Below are positions 12,216 to 25,500 of a DNA stretch of 64,000 nucleotides, piece after piece. The position numbers and the translations under genes are program-made. Origin of the DNA: Halictus rubicundus (Eukaryota > Arthropoda > Insecta > Hymenoptera > Halictidae); NCBI RefSeq assembly GCF_050948215.1, contig NC_135152.1, positions 1,832,310 through 1,896,309 on the forward strand. The letters are read 5' to 3'. Positions within the stretch are counted from its first letter, which is position 1. Each line of letters opens with the position of its first letter. Under the pieces are notes generated by a model. That model had not been told where the DNA came from. It did no database searches and saw only the letters and a list, made by a program, of their open reading frames with translations.

Positions 12216-13733
12216 CACAGACGAGGTATAAGGATAGACCTATCATCTTATGGGACTTCGTGTCCGATGTTCTGAAATATCGACCGTTCAAAAAATCAGA
12301 GGTTTTGGTATGCCCTCTACGATTTAGAGTGGTGAGTTTAGGAATTATATTGAATCACAGGTATGGAAGGCGTAGTTGCCAAACCACATCGAAGAATATT
12401 CGTCGCATAGTTGCCAATTTACTGTTACTGACGTGTAATGCACAGCGCGTATTTCAGCTATTTTCCAAGTTACATTCGCAATTCTGGAAAAGTAAACGAA
12501 ACGAGATATTACATGATTAATTCAACCTGAATATTTCATCTCTGTTTAAGTACAATGCTTTCTGTTTCTATACTCATTTTAAAGCTAAATAAATGCTTTT
12601 TCAATTTATATAAATAAACTTTTATTTATTGATAGTAAACATAATAATAATTCTTGTTGAAAATTGAAATACCTATTTAGCGCTATTTATATCTTGAAAT
12701 TGATTCGTATAAACTGTTGTTGGCTTCTTTGAACCTTTTGTTATCAAATACAATTTTCAAATAGGACGGAAAAATATTCAAAAGATTGTCATAAAATATT
12801 TTAATGACAGTTGTTATGCGAGGTTCTATATTCGTTACAAGTTGCGGCATGTCTGTTATTATCGATATTGTTATTATTGATAAACAATTACTTCAAAACT
12901 GATAACAATAATGGTAAGAGATCAACTAAATCTGAACTCCTGTATGCTTTTACGATTTAACGATAAGTCAGATCAGCAATAAACAGAATTTTATACAGAT
13001 TTATTGTTTATAATTAATGAGTTCTGGCACAACTTATGAAAATATTTGGGAAAAAGAACTAATAAGTGTATATGTAATGTTAACATATAACAACAGACAC
13101 GCTGCAACTTGTAACGAATATAGAACCTCGCATAACAACTGTCATTAAAATATTTTATGACAATCTTTTGAATATTTTTCCGTCCTATTTGAAAATTGTA
13201 TTTGATAACAAAATGTTCAAAGAAGCCAACAACAGTTTATACGAATCAATTTCAAGATATAAATAGCGCTAAATAGGTATTTCAATTTTCAACAAGAATT
13301 ATTATTATGTTTACTATCAATAAATAAAAGTTTATTTATATAAATTGAAAAAGCATTTATTTAGCTTTAAAATGAGTATAGAAACAGAAAGCATTGTACT
13401 TAAACAGAGATGAAATATTCAGGTTGAATTAATCATGTAATATCTCGTTTCGTTTACTTTTCCAGAATTGCGACTGTAACTTGGAAAATAGCTGAAATAC
13501 GCGCTGTGCATTACACGTCAGTAACAGTAAATTGGCAACTATGCGACGAATATTCTTCGATGCGGTTTGGCAACTACGCCTTCCATACCTGTGATTCAAT
13601 ATAATTCCTAAACTCACCACTCTAAATCGTAGAGGGCATACCAAAACCTCTGATTTTTTGAACGGTCGATATTTCAGAACATCGGACACGAAGTCCCATA
13701 AGATGATAGGTCTATCCTTATATCTCGTCTGTG
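12216..13733. mobile_element. foldback element with 630-bp inverted arms
   Basis: Arms 12216-12845 and 13104-13733 are near-perfect inverted copies of equal length (630 bp) around a 258-bp loop. Outer ends read CACAGACGAG. Each arm carries the same open frame with no recognised domain. A third copy of one arm is at 41138. A degenerate extra copy of the terminus lies just outside the right end at 13791-13815. I could not find a clear target-site duplication. Class is uncertain: foldback DNA transposon or a large MITE. Confidence 0.8.
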
Positions 13734-14498
13734 GTTCTACACGGCAAGCACGTGTGACGTGTGCAGAAAAATACATCGAGTGATTGGTCTACTCCTACAC
13801 CTCGTCTATGGTACTACACAAAGTAGAAATTAATATATTGAACCTCTATTAAAGAATATACGATTTTAATATTTCATATCAAGAAATACTCTTTCTTACT
13901 TAGGTGATAAATTTTATGAAGTGTATAATATTTTTCAGAAATGCCATGAAATATATATACTGAAAAATTAAAATGAAATTTTTGTTTTACACTTGAATAT
14001 ATTCAATTTTTTACTGATGTGCAATTTAAATATATATTTTGCAAAACAATTTATATCCTTTACGTTATAATATAAATAATTTTACATACTTTCATGCGGT
14101 TATGTTTGTATACATACGTATTCATGATAAAACAAGTGTGAGCTCGTGCATTATCATTTTAATTCTCTATTTGAAACAAAGAAATGTTACTTCTGTGTTC
14201 TTATGGAAGAATATAGTTAATTATTAGAATCTGTAAAATAGCCTTTTAACATATTTTCATTTTGTATTCATTAAAAATTCTATGATGATAGGTTGTTTAG
14301 CTTCCAATATGTATAACATTTGCAGTTTTTCTTTTGTTTATAAATATTTAAATAATCTAATACTATATGCATATATATCTTATACATTTCCAGCATTTAC
14401 CATCAACAGATTTGTAGGATCTCGCAGTAATTAAACTTTTCAAATATCTACCAATGTGGTTTTGTTTTCCATAAGAAGTACAAAATATTCAACTAAAA
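13734..14498. other. 5' flank of Tim22
   Basis: AT-rich region between the foldback repeat and the Tim22 start. It should contain the Tim22 promoter and 5' UTR. Apart from the degenerate repeat end at 13791-13815, nothing was recognised. Confidence 0.5.
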
Positions 14499-15382
14499 AT
14501 GTTTAACATTGATCCACCTAAACCACCAGAAAATAGTGAAAGAAGAGTTTTTATAAATGACACAAATTGGGATAAAATAGCAGTTTATCTTGTTGGTACT
14601 CAACAAAGATTTAGAGAAAATATTATAATTCCACGGACAGTGGCGCCTGTACAAATTAAAACTAATTTTGAAAAACGCATGGAAAATGTAGCAGAAAGTT
14701 GTACCTTTAAAAGCATATGTAGTTGTTTTATAGGTATGTTACATGATCATGTTAAATTGTTATTGTTCAATTTATTACAATTTTTTTAAATTATATTTTT
14801 AGGGTATGCTTTGGGTGGTGTAATAGGATGGTTTACAGCTAGTGTAAATCCAAATTTTGCTAGTATCGAGAAACAACAAACTGTACGTGAAACAATTAGA
14901 GAAATGGGAAGCACAGCATCAAGTTATGCAAAGAATTTTGCCATGGTTGGTTGTGTATTTACAGCAATTGAATGCTCAATAGAATCGGTAATACTTTTAT
15001 AAATTCTATATAAAACTATTCTAATTCATATTCTAATGTGCATCTGAAATTATTATAATACTTGGATGGTGATTCAGGATGCAAAAATAAGTTGAAAAAA
15101 AGAATAATATTTCTTCATTTAAGACCTTGTTTCTGAAGAAAATGCCTTTGAAAATTTGTCAAGTTTAACATAGATACACAAGCAAAATCGATAGGTCATG
15201 AACAGACGCATTAGCCGATTTCTATTCAATACTGTGCATATTCGTCGAATTCTAAAACTTGGTCAAGGCGTCAAACAAAGCGATGTTACACCTTTCTTTT
15301 GATTTATTTTTACATGTGGAATCACCACTCAGCCATTTACATCATGATTTCGGAGATACTTTGTATGTGTACATATGTAAAT

Positions 15383-15413
<31 letters not shown>

Positions 15414-15709
15414 GTCAATTTCATGTTGAGTTTTGCATCAGTTCATAATAATACTAAGAGTACATTTTAAAATTTTACTTCTAGTATAGAGGTAAGAATG
15501 ATTGGAAGAACACGGCATACGCTGGTGGATTTACAGGTGGAATATTAGGATTACGAGGTAATGATTATTTATGTACATTAAACTGAAATATAATATGTTC
15601 CTCAATACAATTTCATATTTCAGCTGGTGTAAAGGCGGGTATAATTGGAGCAGCAGGCTTTGCAGCATTTTCAACTGCAATAGACTATTATATGAATCAT
15701 AGGGAGTAA
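14499..15709 (+). CDS. Tim22: Tim22, mitochondrial carrier translocase subunit
   Basis: This is the channel-forming subunit of the TIM22 complex, which inserts carrier proteins with internal signals into the mitochondrial inner membrane. Exons are 14499-14733, 14803-14987, 15485-15557 and 15624-15709, joining exactly to 192 residues, the usual family length. The Tim17/22/23 fold shows as glycine-rich membrane segments: YALGGVIGWFTAS, a middle segment with AKNFAMVGCVF, and the C-terminal AYAGGFTGGILGLRAG and GIIGAAGFAAFS. The two Cys near residues 75-80 and a Cys before CSIES could provide the disulfide seen in the family. The second-last intron contains a TA microsatellite near 15384-15408. 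A polyadenylation signal AATAAA lies near 15862. Confidence 0.93.
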
Positions 15710-16851
15710 AGTTTAGACCATAATTGTCATGAATTGTAATCGGTATATTTGTATAAAAAAAGTATAAAATGCACTTTGAGTGTACCTGTATAATACATAC
15801 AAAAGCGCGATCATGTTCTTAGTACAAAAATGCATACAAATAAGTACAATGGTTAAGAAAAAATAAATTTACGTAATACATTGATACTTATTTTACTTAC
15901 ATCATTAAAATCTTCTTAATTTTCAATCTGTTAAATATAATTCTATGATTGAAATTATCTAAATTGTTTCATATAAGTCGTACAATGAATTAAATGTCTA
16001 AGTCTTATTCAATATTAAGTAAAAGTAACATAATGCTGTTTCAAAATAAAAATAATACTTTACATATTGCAGAAACATAAACAGATCTATGTTTTCTATA
16101 CGATACTGCCTATCACAGTAAAAAATAAATTTTTTAGTTCTTAGATATACTGAATTATTACTGATAACTTGATACTAAAACAGTCTTAAAGTCTTTTTGC
16201 TTTACTTAAAAAAATATACATGGAACATTGGAAGATATGGCCTGCAAACTGTATGCTTTTGTCAGTTTGTTTGTCAATTGTATAAAATATCAATACTTAG
16301 AGAACATTGACATATACATATATGTACCTATACAAAATTTGTATTAATAAGTTTCAAATTTGTTTTGATATGCAATTTTTCATATGCTTAAAAAATTGTG
16401 CTTGTTTCGATGGATTCCTTATATCGTATAGCTATTACATACTTACTATAATGATTTATCAAATTTGAATTGTACTGTATTCTTCAACTAATAAATATTT
16501 ATAACAACAGTGTTACATAAATTTATTTTTATATGAGTTATTATTTCAATAATGGATCTGTAAATTGTTCTATTTAAAAGGAATATGCAAGGCACTTATC
16601 GCACACTTTTGTTTTGACTTTTGCAAGACACTCGAACATGAATATTATTCGTCTTAGTATTTAAAGAAAATACTGAATTAAAAAACGTATGTTTACATAA
16701 TACGTTTGTCACAAACGAATTCATAAAAATTATGCACTCCTATTAAAACTTTATCTTGGATAGCGTATTAATTAGTTAATATATCTTTTTGGCACCTTTA
16801 ATGGTGATCAATTTGTGTACCTTTATGCGTTTGTGCATATATTGTATGTAA
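15710..16851. other. convergent 3' flanks of Tim22 and Septin 1
   Basis: About 1.1 kb of AT-rich sequence between two convergent genes. It contains likely polyadenylation signals but no recognisable gene or repeat. Confidence 0.6.
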
Positions 16852-18383
16852 TTATGGATGCTGCTGTTGCATTTGTGCCTGCATTACTGCCAAGAGTTCT
16901 TGCATACGTCGTAATTCTGCTTCTTTTTCTTGTAAAATACGGTCCTTTTCGGATACTGTGTTAGTCTTCTCAGATTCCACAATGCTGCTAATAAAAACAT
17001 TCAGTGAATTAATAAACACATCTAGTATTATAAACAAATAAATTCAGGCATACATTGTTAAACTTACGTTTGTCTGCGAGGTGGAACAGGGGCTCCTTTT
17101 GCCAACCTTTCACTACGATAATTTTCATAATGTACCTCTTGTGTTACTTCCTGTAAATCCTGCATATGTGTGCTGCAAACATGTAGAAATCAAAAGTAAT
17201 CATTTTTTTTCTATTTTTGATATAATTTTTTGAGATAGTAACACTCTTACATCAACATTGTTCTCAATTTTATAAAATCACAGTGATCGGGATTCTCAAC
17301 TTCTACAACACCCCATGGATACAAGCGTCCACGTACTTTACGCCCTTTCACTTCTAATAAAGTGTTTGCCCCACATACTGCAAATGGGACTGCTTCTTTG
17401 AGTTGTCTAACTTGTTCTTTATAATCTTCATCTTCGTCGCTGTCACAATCTGGCAGAGGATAGATTTTTATACCACTGCCCTCAATCTCTTCCATGACAC
17501 GCTTTTTTAAGCGTAAAACTTCCTTTTTTGTAAGAACATCTGCTTTAGCAATTACTGGTACAATATTGACTTTATTATGAAGTTGTTTCATAAATTCTAT
17601 GTCCAATGGTTTCAATCTAGCACAAACAGGAAATGTAAACAAATTTAGTAATTTCTCTATCATCTCTAAAATATATTCACAATCAAATGTTTCTTACCCA
17701 TGACCGAATGGAGAAATGAAATAAAAGCAACAGTGTATTCTATTATCTACTATATTTCTTCTATTTAAGCCACTTTCATCGCGTAAAAATCTTTCAAACT
17801 GATCATCTATATACTGTATAATAGCTCTAAAACTATCTGTATTATCAATTGCATCTCCATAACCAGGTGTATCAACAACAGTCAACCTAAGTTTAACTCC
17901 TCTTTCTTCGATTTCCACAGTAGAGGCATCAAGCTTTACGGTTTGATTAGTTTTTTCTATTCATATAACATTAACAAATTAATAACTAACAATAGTATTG
18001 CATAGAATATTAAGTGCGTATAAAAGTATACATACAAAATTAACCTTACCTATAGCATCAGGAATTACACGTTCTGGATATAAATCAGTAAGAAATAGAC
18101 TATTGACTAATGTAGATTTTCCAAGACCAGATTCTCCAACAACCATTAACGTAAATTCAAATCCTTTCTTTACAGATTTCCTATGTACTTGATTGGGTAA
18201 ATTTGCAAATCCCACATATCCAGGAGATTCGAGGCTAGCAAACTGTACAACGAAAAAATAATAAATTAAGAAAAATTAGAAATAAATAATATAAACCCTT
18301 CCTTACGATGCAAAAAATATATTTCAAATCACTTTTATTCTCACATAAACAATACGTACGGTTTTTACACTTTCAGTAGACAT
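16852..18383 (-). CDS. Sep1: Septin 1, GTP-binding cytoskeletal protein
   Basis: A septin GTPase that assembles into hetero-oligomeric filaments at the cell cortex and cleavage furrow. Exons are 18360-18383, 18050-18242, 17698-17956, 17251-17616, 17068-17172 and 16852-16987, joining to 360 residues. The G1 P-loop GESGLGKS is at 44-51, G3 DTPG at 101-104, G4 AKAD at 182-185, followed by the septin unique element around GRLYPWGVVEVEN. The C-terminal 35 residues form a coiled coil. N-terminal GYVGFANLPNQVHRKS and the overall sequence match the Drosophila Sep1 (SEPT2-like) group from memory. The last intron ends in a tandem TAGCAG acceptor that would give forms differing by one Ser. The first exon codes only 8 residues. 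Confidence 0.93.
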
Positions 18384-20212
18384 TTTTTTCTAGAAGGATA
18401 ACCTACAAAAAAGGAATTACTGATTGAATTATGCCTAAAAATATTTAAAAAATAATCAAAAACCAAATTTTAAGTAAATAGGCGTCGTATTGTGACAAAA
18501 CGCGATATGACAACCATACCGAAAATGTACATGCGTCAAATAACACGGCGTAGAGTTTGTTTCACTTTACAACTTTTGTTTGAATCCACATTACTTTTTC
18601 TCTTTTGTAATGAACTAATTGATGACCGAAGTCATAAGTAACAAAACCAAACTGTTTATTGCAGCTTCATTGAAATATAAAAGATGTTGCACCGACTGTA
18701 CATGAAACGTTACTGTATATCGTATATTCATGTAAAGTGGGGGAAGGGAGATATCCCTCAATTGGAAGAAATTTAGGCGTGGCAACTGAAATACCTCCAG
18801 AGTTCTATGAGAAATAAGATAACCATTTTATCTATATTATATTCTTCATCGATATAAATGATCATTAAATATGTAATTACAACTATAAAGTGTAATTTAT
18901 TTTTACCATGTATTTTTTAAATATTTTAAATGTGTAAAAAATTAAATAAAAGTTGAACATCAAATTATTATCAAAAGTTATCCGAACAGATTACTTTAGT
19001 ATATTTACGAGTAATTTACAAAATGTATTAAGAATATTACATGTTGTTGATAATTAAAATTACATATAACTTTTTATAGCCTATTGTCCCTTAATTTTCT
19101 GACGATACATTATGGTATTATACGTTTATCAGGCAAACGGCTACTTTATTCAGGAAATAATATCATATACAAGCATAGTTTTACATAGTATTTGTCATTA
19201 TTTCAAGTTTCCCTTTATTCATTATCTTATAACCATCGATATTCTTTCCAAATGATCGACATTTATTACTAGTATAGTTAATTAATTCGTTACACAATAT
19301 TATTGTTTAATAATCGACACATTATCTTCGTATCTTTTGGTGATGTACAAATTTTTTCAATCACTCAAATATCTCAATTTTTCAAAATTATTTATCTTAA
19401 GCGTGAGTAAACAAGTGTTTAATCGTTTCAATTAAATAGGACTTCATCTATTAAATAATTATTCTCAAATCATTTTAACAAGCACATACAATGATCAGTA
19501 TTAAAGTGAAACGTAAAAATTGTAAGGAAGGAAAAATAATACAGATAATGCTTTGTACTCTTTGAAATAGGGATTATTTTCGAGTACAGTTTTTGAAAAT
19601 ACGGCTTTGCACGGGATCAAATACACATGCAACGGCTGTATATATTTTTAATAGTTTGTACATATACCCTCAGTATTATTACAAATTGATACAAAACTCA
19701 ACATGAAATTGACATGGATATTAAAACTTCTGTGTCATCTCAACAATTATGATTTACACACGCGCGCGCGCGCACACACACATACATATATGTATATGTA
19801 TGCATGTGTGTGTGTGTATGTATATATATACCAACACTATTGAAGCATGCATTGTGCACACAGTGTTTACTTCAAATTCCCAATTTACTATTACAATTCA
19901 TTCCAACTAAGAAGTTAATGTAAATAGAGAGGGCATTAGACAAGAAAATTTTATTGTTAATTAAATATGTCAAATGCGTAGAACCTAAGACTCTCATTAA
20001 ATCACCTTTTGTCCTTATGAATTTTTGGGGAAGACACTCCCCTTTAGGGGTAAATAAAAATTATCATAATTTCATTATTTCAGCTTTGAAGAGATTCTTC
20101 CCATTGTCTGTGAGGAAACTAAAAAATCTCGCATTGGTTTCCAAATCTTTGTTAGGGAAGTTCCATCCCCTCTAATTTAGGGAATCAGAAACTATTAAAC
20201 ATAATAATATTT
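18384..20212. other. intergenic region, Septin 1 5' side and eIF4H 3' side
   Basis: About 1.8 kb, AT-rich, with no gene that I can support. It should hold the Septin 1 promoter and the eIF4H 3' UTR. The only clear structure is the microsatellite at 19754-19830. A 73-codon open frame at 19954-20175 has no recognised features. Confidence 0.55.
19754..19830. repeat. compound CA/CG/TG/TA microsatellite
   Basis: An unbroken alternating purine-pyrimidine tract: CA then (CG)n then CA, followed by TA/TG and TA runs. Such tracts can adopt Z-DNA or cruciform structure; that is general knowledge and not shown here. Confidence 0.85.
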
Positions 20213-21991
20213 TTACTTGTCGTAAGTTTTAAGTTTCTCCTCTCGAGGTTTTGCACCACCATATATTGAACTTGATTTACTTGATTCAGCAACTGCGTTG
20301 ACAGGTGTCTGAATTGTTCTTGGTGCTAATACCAAACGTTTTCTTCCAGTTGTGTCTGTATTAATAAAAATATTAATAATTATTGGTTCATTTCAAATTA
20401 TTAAAACACAAGAAGAAGTCGAAAAAGAAGATTAGCGAACCTGGAGGTGGATCCTTATTAAACATTTCCTCGGGAAATGGTTTTCGTTCGGTTGGCCTTG
20501 CACGAGTGGGTGGTGGCTTGGTACCGTATGCACTAGGTGGTACACTACGAGCCCAATCTCCACGACTTCCTCCACTTGTGTCTTCGTTAAACTGACTGTT
20601 TCCACCCCCTCGGCTACCCCTCGCATCCCATGAATAACCTTGCCGACTACCTTAATTAAAATAATTTAAAATGTTTTAACATTAACTGACAAATTACAAC
20701 GATTAGGTATTTCATATCATTCAGAAAATTCTTAACATTTAAATATATTATAAACAGTAGCACTATAATGGTAAGTAACTTAATTTAGATATTAAATATA
20801 AAGTACAAAGAAATATATAAGTACAAAAATTGATTACCATAGTCATCACTATATCCACTACGACCACTTTCTCTTCCTCTAAAACCACCACCGCCACTTC
20901 CTCCACCTACTCCTCCTCCACTTGTGCCTCCGGTACGAGTTCTTCTGTCAAAACCACTTCCTCGGTCGTTTCTCTTACCCTCTGCTACATCTATCTTAAT
21001 CAGACTACCATCGATTTCTACTGCACCATCTTTTTCTAATGCAGCTTTTAAATCTTTCAAATATTCAAATTCGACGTAACAAAAGCCCTTAAACCTGCAG
21101 AAGATAAAAGATAAATATTAATGACATCACAACTACAATCTTCTCATATCTAATATATCTCAGGTAGTATCGTACAAACCTATCAGTTTCTTTATCTTTA
21201 ACCAATCTGATTCCTTTAACATTAAGTTCATTAAAGATTTTATCCACATCTCCTTGAACAACTCCATTTGGCAAATTTCCCACAAACGCAGTATAAGGTG
21301 GTTCAGTTGGTAATGGTTTTCCATTCCTACGATATCCACCTCCATAATCTCTGTATAAAAACAAAAAACTACATTCACTTAAACACATAAAGAAAGCTAT
21401 TACTCAGATTATTTTGCATATTACACTATATATTTACATTATATTATATCATTTAACAAACAAAATTAACGACATCAAACATTTTGGATATTATATATTT
21501 GTGTAATCCAATACGCTCAAAATAAAATAATTTTTATATTTATGTTTAGACATATGAACTTGTAATTATAATATTAGATTAATATTAATTTCCGAAGCAT
21601 AAATTTTAACAAATAATACAGTCATAATTATATTTCCGCGTTACAATAAATAATATTCTCAAAGAGACAAGTGAGATATGTTGCACAAATAAACAAATAA
21701 CAGTTTCATTAATAGTGTTGCAAGTATGATACATCAATGTTTGGCCGGCCAAAATAAAGCCGCGTGTCGAAAGCACCATATCTGCAAGGTGCTGCGCTCC
21801 TCTCTACTCGAAAGTCATTTAACCTTAAAAACGCAAGATTGTCGAGGAAAGGAGGTGTTTTTTCACCAGTTTGGTGCACTAACTATATACTACCGTTACA
21901 CTGTTTCAGGAAAACTTCAACGATTGTTATACACGAAAGAAATTGCAGTCTATACTTGCCTTGAATCTTCGTAACCACTTCGACCAGCCAT
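20213..21991 (-). CDS. eIF4H: eIF4H-like translation initiation factor
   Basis: An RNA-binding factor that stimulates the eIF4A helicase during cap-dependent initiation. Exons are 21960-21991, 21180-21350, 20838-21094, 20441-20650 and 20213-20355, joining to 270 residues. A single RRM spans about 28-106, with RNP2 FVGNL at 33-37 and RNP1 KGFCYVEF at 70-77, preceded by LPTEPPYTA, a family signature. A Gly/Arg-rich region follows. The C-terminus holds the conserved LVLAPRTIQTP and SIYGGAKPREE segments of eIF4H/eIF4B. Intron 1 has a GC donor (AG then GCAAGT, 21959-21958); no GT donor keeps the frame. Only 555 bp separate its start from that of divergent Mybbp1A. Confidence 0.92.
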
Positions 21992-22546
21992 ATTGGATGC
22001 ACGAAACTGACCGGGACCGCGCGGGTCGAGCGAGTTACTATGTTCAAGATGGCACTTTCCTAACCATTAAAGGATTTTAAATCATAAAACTATAGAAATC
22101 TACTTACACATTTCAATTGATAAATACAGACAATAATTTATCAAAGAATTCAAAATTTGTATCTGATAGAACAAAATGCTTAAAACTAATTAAAGTATAA
22201 ATTTTTAAAAGACTAAGTTTTAGGGATGCTTTGTTAGAAAGTACTGATTTTTGTATTAATGCTGTCCAGTATTATATACTAAAATTTTCCGTTGATGGTA
22301 TATTTCGAAAGTGTTGATCAAAAATAAGAAAGTTTTTTAGAAAACGATTGACAGTGTATTGTTTTTTAAACATGAAACATTAATTTCTGATTTTATATTC
22401 AATTTCTTATTTTTCTCGTTTATATAATTATAATTAAAATATTACTAATATTTACTGTACTTCTTTATTAACATTACTATATATGTATATACGTTTTAAT
22501 GTAGATAGCCTTAAGATTAACGTAGTTGTTAGTTAAACGAAGTAAG
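21992..22546. promoter_or_regulatory. shared divergent promoter region eIF4H / Mybbp1A
   Basis: The two genes start head to head 555 bp apart. The first 70 bases next to eIF4H are GC-richer, and the rest is AT-rich. No specific factor site was recognised. Bidirectional use is an inference from position. Confidence 0.4.
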
Positions 22547-25500
22547 ATGGCAGACCAGGGAGTGCACATGGTAGAGGTTGTTTCAAATGACTTAAAAGTG
22601 AAGGAAAAAAATAAAATGGATTGTACAATTCTTGATTATTTTACAAAACTCAGAAATGAAACTGAACACGGTAGAATAAATGGTGGTATTGAACTATTGA
22701 AATATTTGCTTGGACAAAGTTCTGTAAGTGTTTATTTAAAAATAACCTCAAATCAATCGCTTTTTAAAAGCGCGAAACATGTTTATAATAGTATTTTATT
22801 ACAAATGAATTGTCTACAAACGATGTTTTAGAATCAAAATGACAGTAAAGAGTTTAAGTATGCAATAAGAAGGCTAATTCGAGGTTTAGGTGCATCGAAA
22901 ACCTCTTCAAGATTAGGATTTTATACAACTTTGACAGTTTTTTTAATAATGCACCCTGAAATGTCAATAGAAGACATAGTGTCTATAGTAGATAGTGAAT
23001 TGCATCCAGTTAATAGTAACAACAAGGGTGTAAGTATATCACTAATTATTACATATTTTGCTTAATATCATGTATGCTTATTATCATGTACATATATGTA
23101 ACATAATATTATTATAGGAAAATGCTGATATTTATATGGGACGAATATTGGTATATGGAGCATTAATACGATCTAAAATACTTTTAAAAAGTACCATTGA
23201 ACTGCAAAAACAAATTATACAAGATCTCATTAAGGGAGGCAGGCAACGTAGTTATCTATCGCTTCCTTCTATTTTGTTTTTCATTGAATTTGTAAATCAA
23301 GTTGACGTGAAGGAAATTAAAAAATTAGTTTGTCCAATTGTCGAAGTAGAATTTGGTAAACCATGGTCAGAGCAAACTTTAGATACAATTTATGCTTTGC
23401 TAGTAATAAAAGACAAATATCCACTAATTGTAAACACACCATTTTGGAAGGAACATTTTGGTACAGGAGGTGTTACCAAAGAATCTTTGACTGATATAGC
23501 AAAGATATTAGTGGCAAGTATACATTAGAAATATCATATTCTTGTTTATATAATAGGTAGTTTTTATAAGAAATCGTGATTAATCTTCATCATTAACCTT
23601 CAGGATTTACCTAAAGTTATATTGTGTCATCACCCAGTATTTAAATTATTTTGCCAAAATTTAACATCAGGTGAACTTATTACTGAGTTTTGGATGTATA
23701 TAGACCAGAAGTTTACAAAACCTTCAAGAATTGATGAACATTTATCTGTAGAAATTTTTAAATTAATATTGTCGAATACTGCAGATAAGTCTGTACTTCC
23801 GGCATTATTATCTACAAACTATATACAGCATATGCTAAAGAAGTTTTATGGAAATAAAAAACACGACAAAGATGAAGTACTCGTTGCATTTAAGGAAATT
23901 TTACATTTACTGGCATCGGCTACAACTAGCATTGATACTAAGCTAAAAACACAGATTGCTGTATTAAAGAAGTTAATGTTGTATCCGGGCGACTTAATGA
24001 TAGAAAAAAAAACTGGTACAAAAGTGGTGCAAATGATTACAGGAAATTTGAGTTTAGAAGGCATTAAAAAGGTATCAAAAATATACAGAGATATTATTGA
24101 GAATACAATACCCAAAGAAATCCCAGATACAAAAACAAAAACATTTTGGACAAATACTGAAAGAATCTATGCTGCTCACTTATTAACAAGGTATTAAATT
24201 TTTTAAGGAGACAGTTGGAATTAGATTTTACCTTAAGAACAATGAAACATGTAGAACCAATTTCATTTCTATAGATTAATGGGATATTCAGTAACTCTTA
24301 TGGAACAAGAATGGAGATTAGAGCAATTAAAATTTTTATTTACTCAAGGACTATGTGAAATGCAGAATGTTGGAGTAGATTTGGCTCGTGAGTGTAATAT
24401 TCTTATGTGTATAAATTAATGTATATGAATTAATGAGCATAATACTTTTAACCATAAATTAATGCATAGTTTTTGTTTATTATTTCGTGTTATCTTTTAT
24501 TTTTAGCACAACTTAAAGAAGCATTTTACCATGCATTGGACCACAAATTACCAAAATTGAATGATCTACGAAATATATTAAGTGACTTAGTTCATTATTT
24601 AGATACTCATCTGAAAAATGAAACTTTGAAGCTAAGAAATCCATTCTCAAATGAAGCAAAAACAGCTTGGGAGAAAGTGATAAATTTAATTGAAAAGTTA
24701 GAGAATAATTCGAGAAAGGCAGAGGCTGTACCAGTGTTTCATACAATGAATTTACATATGGGATTACAATTATTTTCAGACCCACGTATGGCAATCATGG
24801 CTATCAATGAACTTGAAAGTTGTTATGAAAGATTAGTTAAAAAGACTAAAAAAAGTAAAATAGCAATAAGCAAAAAAAAAGAAGATGAGCCAGAATGGGT
24901 GGAAGTAGTAGTTGATTTACTATTGTCTTTTTATTCTAAAAACGATCATTTATTACGATCACTAGTCGGATGTGTTTTTCCACACATTTGCCCATATGTA
25001 ACACCAGCCGCTATACATCAAATTTTAGCTGTACGTAAATATGATTTTGCTTTGAGTATCGGATAACATTACATTTCAAATTTTTCATTTTTAGGTTTTC
25101 GATATAAGAGATAGAGAAGGCCCACTCGTAACAGAAGGAGAAGTAAATGAAAGAGACACATCGGATTCAGAATTTAATGACGATAGTGAAGATGATAGCG
25201 AAGTTGACGAAGAATTGTCTGATGAAGAAATGCAGTGTTCAACAGATAATAATGATTCTGATTCTAATGAAGAATCAATTAATGAAGACGAAGATGACAC
25301 AGTCACCGATCGATTACGGATGGCGGTACGTCAAGCATTAGGTGAAGCTTCTGTTCAAACTGATGATGAGGACATTGATGTGGACGAAATTGACGATGTA
25401 GAAGGGAAGCGATTAAATGAATCATTATCAGCAGCATTTAGAATTCTACGAGAAAATCGTCAGTCACGATCGAAGAAACAAGAAAAATCAGCGCAAGCTT

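Noticed and set aside
19954..20175. 73-codon frame beside the eIF4H 3' end
   Set aside because: Short, no recognisable features, and likely 3' UTR or intergenic.
25091..25306. Serine-rich minus-strand frame
   Set aside because: It is the antisense of the acidic tract of Mybbp1A.
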